Shown here one piece after another: positions 5,946 to 9,107 of a DNA stretch of 9,107 nucleotides. The position numbers and the translations under genes are program-made. The notes under the pieces were generated by a model. It saw only the letters and a program-made list of their open reading frames with translations, did not search any database and was not told where the DNA came from. Each line of letters starts with the position of its first letter. Within the stretch, counting starts at the first letter, position 1. Origin of the DNA: an uncultured bacterium (GTDB lineage Bacteria > Planctomycetota > Uabimicrobiia > Uabimicrobiales > JABWCH01); assembly GCA_938003875.1 (NCBI GenBank), contig CALKWO010000045.1, positions 1 to 9,107 on the forward strand, read 5' to 3'.

Positions 5946-7127
5946 CTACTCTTCTTCTCTAAGAGATAGACTATATTCTTCCAACTTTTGCTTGATCTCC
6001 AACAGGGAAGTATTTCCAAAATTTTTACATCCTAAGAATTCTCTTTCACTTTTTTGGATCAAATCCCCCAATGTTTTTATTTCTAAAGAAATAAGGCACT
6101 TTCTAATTCTAATAGAAAATTCTATATTAGCAATAGGTATATCTAATATTTCTTTATTATCAGGAACTTTAACAGGTTTTGCAGATTTTTTTTCTCTCTT
6201 TTTTAAAGCTTCTTCTTCTTCCCGTCCCATTCCTAATTTCAGCCCTTTTTTGTTTAGAATATCTTTGATTTCTGCCAGGGAAGTTTCACCAAAATTTTTA
6301 TAAGAAAGAAGCTCGGATTCTGTCCTTTTAATAAGATCACCCAGTGTTTTGATCTTCATCTTGTTCAGGCAATTCTTGCTTCTTACCGATAACTCGAAGT
6401 CTGTAATAGGCGTACCTAGAATTTGATTCTGCTTATCTTGCTCTCGTGCTTTATCTTCATCTACATACATATTCAAAGAAGCTTCTGCGTCTTTATAATA
6501 AAGAATGGCCCTCTGATGGCCAGGAAACTTCTGAAGAATTTTGCGATAGCATTCCATAGCTCTGTAAAACTGTCCACTATCTTCATACAACAGTCCAAGA
6601 TTGATAAGATAATTCGCATAGAGTATATTATTTTTCAGTGCTTTTTCATATATCTTAACGGCAAGCTCGTCGTCTCCCTTCAGATTTACATAGTATGCTA
6701 GCCTGAAAAGAGATGGGAAAAAAGCATCGTTTTCTGTAATAGCCTGATGATAGTATTCCAGAGCGGCTTCTATGTTTCCTTTTTTTTCTTCCAAAAGCCC
6801 TTTCAGATGTAAAAATACGGGCTGCTTTTCTGGGTTCATATCTTTCATCAATTTTTCTGCTTTTTGTATATCATAAGCCAGAGTGCTTAAAATCAAAGCA
6901 CTATAAATTGATGTTTCGTGTGTATATTTTTTTTGTAAACTTTCAAAAGAATCCGCAGCTTGTTTATAGCTTTTTTCTAAAAAAGCATTATAGGCATTCG
7001 TAAATTTTCCATCCTGATCCTGCATTTTAAAATTATTGACCGATTGTTCACCGCCTAGAATCCAGTCTATATCTCCTTTTCCCATCATGTCCTGTAAGCA
7101 TAGTAATTCCATGTTTTTTGAAATCAT
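5946..7127 (-). CDS. TPR protein with two RNA polymerase alpha-CTD-like domains
   Basis: This 393-residue cytoplasmic protein has TPR-like helical repeats over about residues 40-215, for example NIEAALEYYHQAI, DDELAVKIYEKAL and QFYRAMECYRKIL. Two copies of the alpha-subunit C-terminal domain follow, at about 237-300 and 328-390, joined by a charged linker. Copy 1 (ITDFELSVRSKNCL ... YKNFGETSLAEIKDIL ... GLKLGM) closely follows E. coli alpha-CTD. It keeps the equivalents of DNA-contacting Arg265 (R249), Asn268 (N252), Gly296 and Ser299, while the Lys298 position is Thr. Copy 2 keeps the Arg265 equivalent (R340) but has Lys at the Asn268 position. The rest of RpoA is absent. In planctomycetes such proteins are recurrent but, to my knowledge, uncharacterised. 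Possible roles are UP-element-like DNA binding, contact with sigma or activators, or protein-protein docking. The chosen ATG at 7127 has only a weak AGG; an in-frame ATG at residue 6 or 14 is possible. It lies 43 bases after the nuclease-fold lipoprotein. Confidence 0.9.
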   Translation of the reverse strand: MISKNMELLCLQDMMGKGDIDWILGGEQSVNNFKMQDQDGKFTNAYNAFLEKSYKQAADSFESLQKKYTHETSIYSALILSTLAYDIQKAEKLMKDMNPEKQPVFLHLKGLLEEKKGNIEAALEYYHQAITENDAFFPSLFRLAYYVNLKGDDELAVKIYEKALKNNILYANYLINLGLLYEDSGQFYRAMECYRKILQKFPGHQRAILYYKDAEASLNMYVDEDKAREQDKQNQILGTPITDFELSVRSKNCLNKMKIKTLGDLIKRTESELLSYKNFGETSLAEIKDILNKKGLKLGMGREEEEALKKREKKSAKPVKVPDNKEILDIPIANIEFSIRIRKCLISLEIKTLGDLIQKSEREFLGCKNFGNTSLLEIKQKLEEYSLSLREEE

Positions 7128-7170
7128 ATACTAAATACCTTTCCAAATATTTGCAAACAATCTTTTCCTT

Positions 7171-7635
7171 TTATGGAGCAGACCATATACCTTTTTTATT
7201 GTTTTTGGCCTCTTCTTGTAGCCTTATAAATTCATCCTGGTACCGTGGATCAGAAAATCCTGGGTCCAATTCACAGTACCCAAATTCCAGCAATTCCTGA
7301 TTTACAAAACATAATCCTTTTGGGGTAGGAGCATAAGCGTAGGCAAAATAAATTCCTTGTGGATTAGGACTTGAATCAAGAAATTCTAAAAAAACTTTGC
7401 CTATACGCAAAAGCCATTGATTGGCATCCTTACAAGTTTGCGCTAATTTTGGGGAAGATAGTAAGCCAATATATTGGACCACTTTTCCATCTTTAAGCCT
7501 GATTTGGTTTGAGCTTAAAACTTCTTCAACCAGGTACAGGTTTAATTTCCCTTGCTTGACTGGCTCTTCCCATTTGTGAATTGTTTTTATATTACAAGCG
7601 ATGATAAAAAAACATAAAAAAAAAATTTTTTTCAT
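7171..7635 (-). CDS. Lipoprotein with degenerate staphylococcal-nuclease (SNase) fold, probably catalytically inactive
   Basis: This 154-residue protein has the signal MKKIFFLCFFIIAC, with a lipobox at IIAC (Cys14). The mature part follows the SNase/thermonuclease pattern: a first beta-strand LYLVEEVL, IRLKDGKVVQYIGLLSSP, GKVFLEFLDS, FAYAYAP, GLCFVNQELLEFGYCEL, and the C-terminal helix RYQDEFIRLQEEAKNNKKGIW, the clearest part of the match. The active-site positions are altered. DGDT becomes SSNQ, the Arg in 'VRLIGID' becomes Gln, the following Asp becomes Ser, and the Arg of 'YGRxLAY' is missing (QGIYFAY). Against staphylococcal nuclease, Asp21, Arg35, Asp40 and Arg87 have no equivalents, so it probably binds a ligand or partner without cutting nucleic acid. 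The ATG has no clear Shine-Dalgarno sequence. It is the first gene of the unit that continues into the TPR/alpha-CTD gene. Confidence 0.8.
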   Translation of the reverse strand: MKKIFFLCFFIIACNIKTIHKWEEPVKQGKLNLYLVEEVLSSNQIRLKDGKVVQYIGLLSSPKLAQTCKDANQWLLRIGKVFLEFLDSSPNPQGIYFAYAYAPTPKGLCFVNQELLEFGYCELDPGFSDPRYQDEFIRLQEEAKNNKKGIWSAP

Positions 7636-7651
7636 AGATATCTAAATTTAT

Positions 7652-7667
7652 AAAAACAGATAAAAAC
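7652..7667. repeat. 16-nt direct repeat, left copy
   Basis: The sequence AAAAACAGATAAAAAC is identical to 7810-7825. The pair brackets 142 bases containing a long bulged hairpin. Confidence 0.7.
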
Positions 7668-7673
7668 TGTTTT
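7653..7673. promoter_or_regulatory. Dyad AAAACAG-N7-CTGTTTT upstream of the SNase-like gene
   Basis: This is a perfect 7-bp inverted repeat with a 7-base spacer, 18 bases upstream of the ATG at 7635. On the minus strand TTGACT (7679-7674) directly precedes it, and TTTTAT (7655-7650) follows 18 bases later. The dyad would therefore lie between, or overlap, the boxes of a weak promoter and could be an operator. It could also be a small hairpin. The symmetry is seen; the role is inferred. Confidence 0.35.
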
Positions 7674-7743
7674 AGTCAAAGTGTTGTTGAACATATTTCA
7701 AAAGAAGATATAAATAGTTCCTTCTCTAAAGTATGCTAGAACC

Positions 7744-7787
7744 GCAAAATGGAGTAGATGCTATTGCCATAGCACTACTCATTTTGC
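7744..7787. repeat. Long bulged hairpin in the HU-SNase intergenic gap
   Basis: Positions 7744-7764 pair with 7769-7787 around the loop TGCC. All 19 bases of the right arm pair, with one unpaired G and one unpaired A in the left arm. No T-run follows on either strand, so it is not an ordinary intrinsic terminator. The 228-base gap at 7636-7863 contains this hairpin, the 16-nt repeats, the dyad and the HU terminator, and no credible ORF. It may be a small palindromic repeat element, an RNA processing site or a small structured RNA. Confidence 0.6.
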
Positions 7788-7809
7788 ACAGGATCACTTT
7801 GATCAATAC

Positions 7810-7825
7810 AAAAACAGATAAAAAC
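7810..7825. repeat. 16-nt direct repeat, right copy
   Basis: This is identical to 7652-7667. It overlaps the distal arm of the HU terminator hairpin, so part of its conservation could reflect that structure. Confidence 0.7.
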
Positions 7826-7853
7826 ACATGAATATCAATGTATTTTTATCCGT
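7814..7853 (-). terminator. Hairpin terminator after the HU gene
   Basis: Positions 7839-7853 and 7814-7828 form a 15-bp stem with a 10-base loop. On the minus-strand transcript 13 pairs are Watson-Crick and two are G-U. A short T-run (7813-7810) follows. It starts 10 bases after the TAA stop of the HU gene. The stem is AT-rich, so termination may be partial. Confidence 0.65.
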
Positions 7854-7863
7854 CTTTTAAGAC

Positions 7864-8160
7864 TTATTTCTTTTTATTGCTAGCCACATCTTGTTTCATT
7901 TTACGGCCAACTTTAAAAGTAACTACTTTTCGAGAAGGAACCTTCACTGTTTCGCCAGTTCTGGGATTTCTACCAACGCGAGAAGATCTTTGTTTTACTT
8001 CAAATACACCAAAATCCCTGAGTTCAATGCGATTGCTATGTTCTAGTTCTTTTCTAATTGTATCCAAAAACAGCTGAACGATAGCTTTGGTTTTAACTTT
8101 GGTCTGGTCTGTTTCAACAGAAATCTTTTCCACCAGCTGTTTTTTGGTAATCGTAGTCAT
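7864..8160 (-). CDS. HU/IHF-family DNA-binding protein
   Basis: This 98-residue histone-like protein is a nucleoid-associated dimer that bends DNA with little sequence preference. The N-terminal helices (MTTITKKQLVEKIS, KAIVQLFLDTIRKEL) lead into IELRDFGVFEVKQRSSRVGRNP, followed by the beta-arm signature GRNPRTGETVKVPSRKVVTFKVGRKMK. The Arg-Asn-Pro tip that inserts between bases is intact. It is slightly longer than the usual 90 residues through a lysine-rich tail ending SNKKK. The start is fixed by a strong GGAGG 11 bases upstream. It follows the lipoprotein gene by 55 bases, in a gap that may hold its own promoter, and ends at a hairpin terminator. HU cannot be separated from IHF subunits by sequence reading alone, but a single HU homodimer is likeliest. 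Confidence 0.95.
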   Translation of the reverse strand: MTTITKKQLVEKISVETDQTKVKTKAIVQLFLDTIRKELEHSNRIELRDFGVFEVKQRSSRVGRNPRTGETVKVPSRKVVTFKVGRKMKQDVASNKKK

Positions 8161-8188
8161 GTTTTAATATTCCTCCATAAAGAAAAAT

Positions 8189-8219
8189 TGTATAATTATT
8201 TTGATAAATAGATTGTCAA
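8189..8219 (-). promoter_or_regulatory. Possible promoter for the HU gene
   Basis: On the minus strand a perfect TTGACA (8219-8214) overlaps the TGA stop of the upstream lipoprotein gene, and TATACA (8194-8189) follows 19 bases later. The spacing is longer than the ideal 17, so the strength is uncertain. It would allow HU to be expressed independently of the lipoprotein. Confidence 0.45.
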
Positions 8220-8692
8220 TCAACAACACCAGTACTAAAATCCTGTAAGATTTCTTTGTCCATATTGATAAAATTGGCATGTTGGACATCACGCCAGATT
8301 TGATTGTATAGCTCTCGATATTTCAAAGAATTTTCTGTAACCCATCCATCCATTTCATCTTGAAATTCGCTTCCACCTGTTACCACACTGCCTGGCAAAA
8401 GTATGATCTCTTTAGCATGAACCAGACATGCATTATAGGCAAAATAGGGGAAATAAGGCACTACTGGATAGGCAAAATGCCCTTCCTGCAAGGAATCTTT
8501 CCAGGATTGCCAATCGTTTCTTAACAAATTTTTAGTAGGATAGCCTTGCAACTCAGAAACATTATTGTATGTTGCTTTTGCTTCCTGCAAGGAAAGGCTA
8601 TCTTTCAAAATTTCTTTTTTAGATTGGCAAGCACTCAAAAGCACAATTATCACTAAAAACAACCACTTAGAAATCTTATTATGTCTTTGCAA
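8216..8692 (-). CDS. Small lipoprotein of unknown function, probable TTG start
   Basis: From a TTG at 8692 the protein is 158 residues. An in-frame ATG at 8710 would add six residues but has no ribosome-binding site, whereas GGGAG (8704-8700) lies seven bases before the TTG and would be coding sequence if the ATG were used. The N-terminus is basic, followed by the helix WLFLVIIVLLSAC, a clear lipobox with Cys22 acylated. The mature domain contains NDWQSWKDSLQ, HFAYPVVPYFPYFAYNACLVHAKEIILLPGS and a C-terminal helical part with DEMDGWVTE and YRELYNQIWRDVQHANF. I do not recognise the family. The aromatic- and proline-rich centre suggests a compact folded domain in the periplasm. It is the first gene after the near-consensus promoter at 8777-8805 and precedes HU. 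Confidence 0.75.
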   Translation of the reverse strand: MQRHNKISKWLFLVIIVLLSACQSKKEILKDSLSLQEAKATYNNVSELQGYPTKNLLRNDWQSWKDSLQEGHFAYPVVPYFPYFAYNACLVHAKEIILLPGSVVTGGSEFQDEMDGWVTENSLKYRELYNQIWRDVQHANFINMDKEILQDFSTGVVD

Positions 8693-8699
8693 TTTGTAG

Positions 8700-8704
8700 C
8701 TCCC
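8700..8704 (-). promoter_or_regulatory. Ribosome-binding site favouring the TTG start at 8692
   Basis: The minus strand reads AAAGGGAG here, seven bases before the TTG. The upstream ATG at 8710 immediately precedes this motif and has no such element of its own. Confidence 0.6.
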
Positions 8705-8776
8705 TTTCATAATTCAGAAGCCCAAAATCCTAATTTTATATAGTAGATATTGAATATAGATAACTTAGTTGCTAGA

Positions 8777-8805
8777 ATTATATAATGTTATATTCAAAAG
8801 GTCAA
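8777..8805 (-). promoter_or_regulatory. Near-consensus sigma70 promoter for the lipoprotein-HU unit
   Basis: The minus strand carries TTGACC (8805-8800), exactly 17 bases, then a perfect TATAAT (8782-8777). Transcription would begin near 8770, leaving a leader of roughly 75 bases before the TTG at 8692. The promoter is preceded by an AT-rich tandem repeat placed where an UP element would lie. Confidence 0.8.
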
Positions 8806-8806
8806 T

Positions 8807-8832
8807 AAAATTTTCTTAAAAAATTTTCTTAA
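8807..8832. repeat. Tandem 13-bp repeat abutting the promoter -35 box
   Basis: AAAATTTTCTTAA occurs twice in direct succession (8807-8819 and 8820-8832), ending one base from the -35 hexamer. The A- and T-tracts and position resemble an UP element bound by alpha-CTD. It could also be simple slippage. Confidence 0.6.
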
Positions 8833-9062
8833 CTAATGTTCGGGAAAAGCTAAGCCTGAAATTCAGCAAAATTATGAAAAGAATTTCCCCTTGACAAAAT
8901 ATAGATTTAGGAGATTTTTTTAAAATTTTATTCCACTCCATAGCCCTAATCAAAACAAGCCATCTTCCAAGTATTCCAAAAACACGCCACGAAAGTCCCA
9001 ACAGGTTGAGACCTAATGTACATAAAATGGAATAACGAAAAAAAATCCAATAAAAAATCAAC
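8833..9062. other. Non-coding or remnant stretch, no convincing gene
   Basis: The only long frame on the minus strand (8816-9061, hydrophobic, 81 codons) would start at a TTG inside the terminator region. It lacks a ribosome-binding site and overlaps the promoter-proximal tandem repeat. No known domain was recognised on either strand. The segment may be intergenic sequence or an eroded gene. Confidence 0.4.
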
Positions 9063-9085
9063 TACCACCACCAGAGGTGGTGGTA
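9063..9085. terminator. Bidirectional GC-rich hairpin terminator
   Basis: TACCACCACC (9063-9072) and GGTGGTGGTA (9076-9085) form a perfect 10-bp stem with a 3-base loop. A six-base T-run follows on the plus strand (9090-9095), and the minus strand has an equivalent T-run about five bases past the stem. It probably ends a gene lying beyond the window edge. Its high GC content contrasts with the AT-rich surroundings. Confidence 0.75.
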
Positions 9086-9107
9086 TGAATTTTTTGCACC
9101 TGGAAGG

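Noticed and set aside
5863..6303. 146-codon plus-strand frame
   Set aside because: It lies opposite the lipoprotein start and the double alpha-CTD coding region. The well-recognised domains are on the minus strand, so this is a shadow.
5946..7127. Gene for the RNA polymerase alpha subunit itself
   Set aside because: Only the C-terminal domain is present, twice, fused to TPR-like repeats. The RpoA N-terminal dimerisation domain is missing.
7171..7635. Active thermonuclease
   Set aside because: The catalytic Asp and Arg positions of the SNase family are substituted, so only the fold is called.
7744..7787. Hairpin as an ordinary terminator
   Set aside because: No T-run follows the stem on either strand, and a better terminator for HU lies at 7814-7853.
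7636..7863. CRISPR array
   Set aside because: There are only two copies of a 16-nt A-rich repeat 142 bases apart, with no regular spacer pattern and no cas genes.
8807..8832. Target-site duplication of an excised insertion sequence
   Set aside because: The copies are directly adjacent with nothing between them, and no terminal inverted repeats or transposase are nearby. Slippage or an UP-like element explains it more simply.
8816..9061. Hydrophobic 81-codon minus-strand frame
   Set aside because: It would start at a TTG next to the GC-rich terminator, has no ribosome-binding site, runs through the tandem repeat upstream of a strong promoter, and matches no family I know. It might be an eroded gene fragment, but that cannot be shown.

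Overview
The window is AT-rich and apparently chromosomal. Every convincing gene lies on the minus strand, so transcription runs from high to low coordinates. The best clue to the host is the gene at 5946-7127: TPR-like repeats followed by two RNA polymerase alpha-CTD-like domains. From memory of the families, that architecture is typical of Planctomycetes. Three exported proteins with PEP-CTERM-like tails, a ResC/CcsA-type cytochrome c assembly protein and several lipoproteins also fit a Gram-negative PVC-type bacterium. The assignment to a low-GC planctomycete is an inference, because no rRNA or marker gene is present.

Layout in the direction of transcription. (1) 9107-8711 holds no convincing gene. 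It contains a strong GC-rich hairpin with T-runs on both sides (9063-9085), a 13-bp tandem repeat (8807-8832) and a near-consensus sigma70 promoter (8777-8805). (2) The promoter drives a small lipoprotein of unknown function (8216-8692, probably starting at TTG) and then an HU-family DNA-binding protein (7864-8160), which ends at a hairpin terminator (7814-7853). (3) A 228-bp gap (7636-7863) holds a long bulged hairpin between two identical 16-nt direct repeats. (4) A second transcription unit encodes a lipoprotein with a degenerate staphylococcal-nuclease fold (7171-7635), the TPR/double alpha-CTD protein (5946-7127) and a 734-residue lipoprotein with a calcium-loop-like Asp-rich insert (3696-5900). 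It ends at a 20-bp perfect-stem terminator (3647-3694). (5) A third unit encodes three secreted proteins with PEP-CTERM-like tails (2943-3587, 2221-2928, 1525-2217). The last two are a tandem duplication. (6) These are followed by a small lipoprotein (1068-1472) and the cytochrome c assembly membrane protein (56-1045).

How the genes work together: units 4 and 5 mainly build the cell envelope. The alpha-CTD protein, as a possible DNA-binding or polymerase-interacting factor, sits between two lipoprotein genes. The three PEP-CTERM-like proteins are probably exported and processed by an exosortase encoded elsewhere. I see no CRISPR array, tRNA, rRNA, intact mobile element or recognised defence system. 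The most unusual items are the duplicated alpha-CTD protein, the nuclease fold lacking its catalytic residues, the duplication in which a ribosome-binding leader became coding sequence, the terminator-like hairpin inside a signal-peptide coding region, and the hairpin and direct repeats at 7652-7825.
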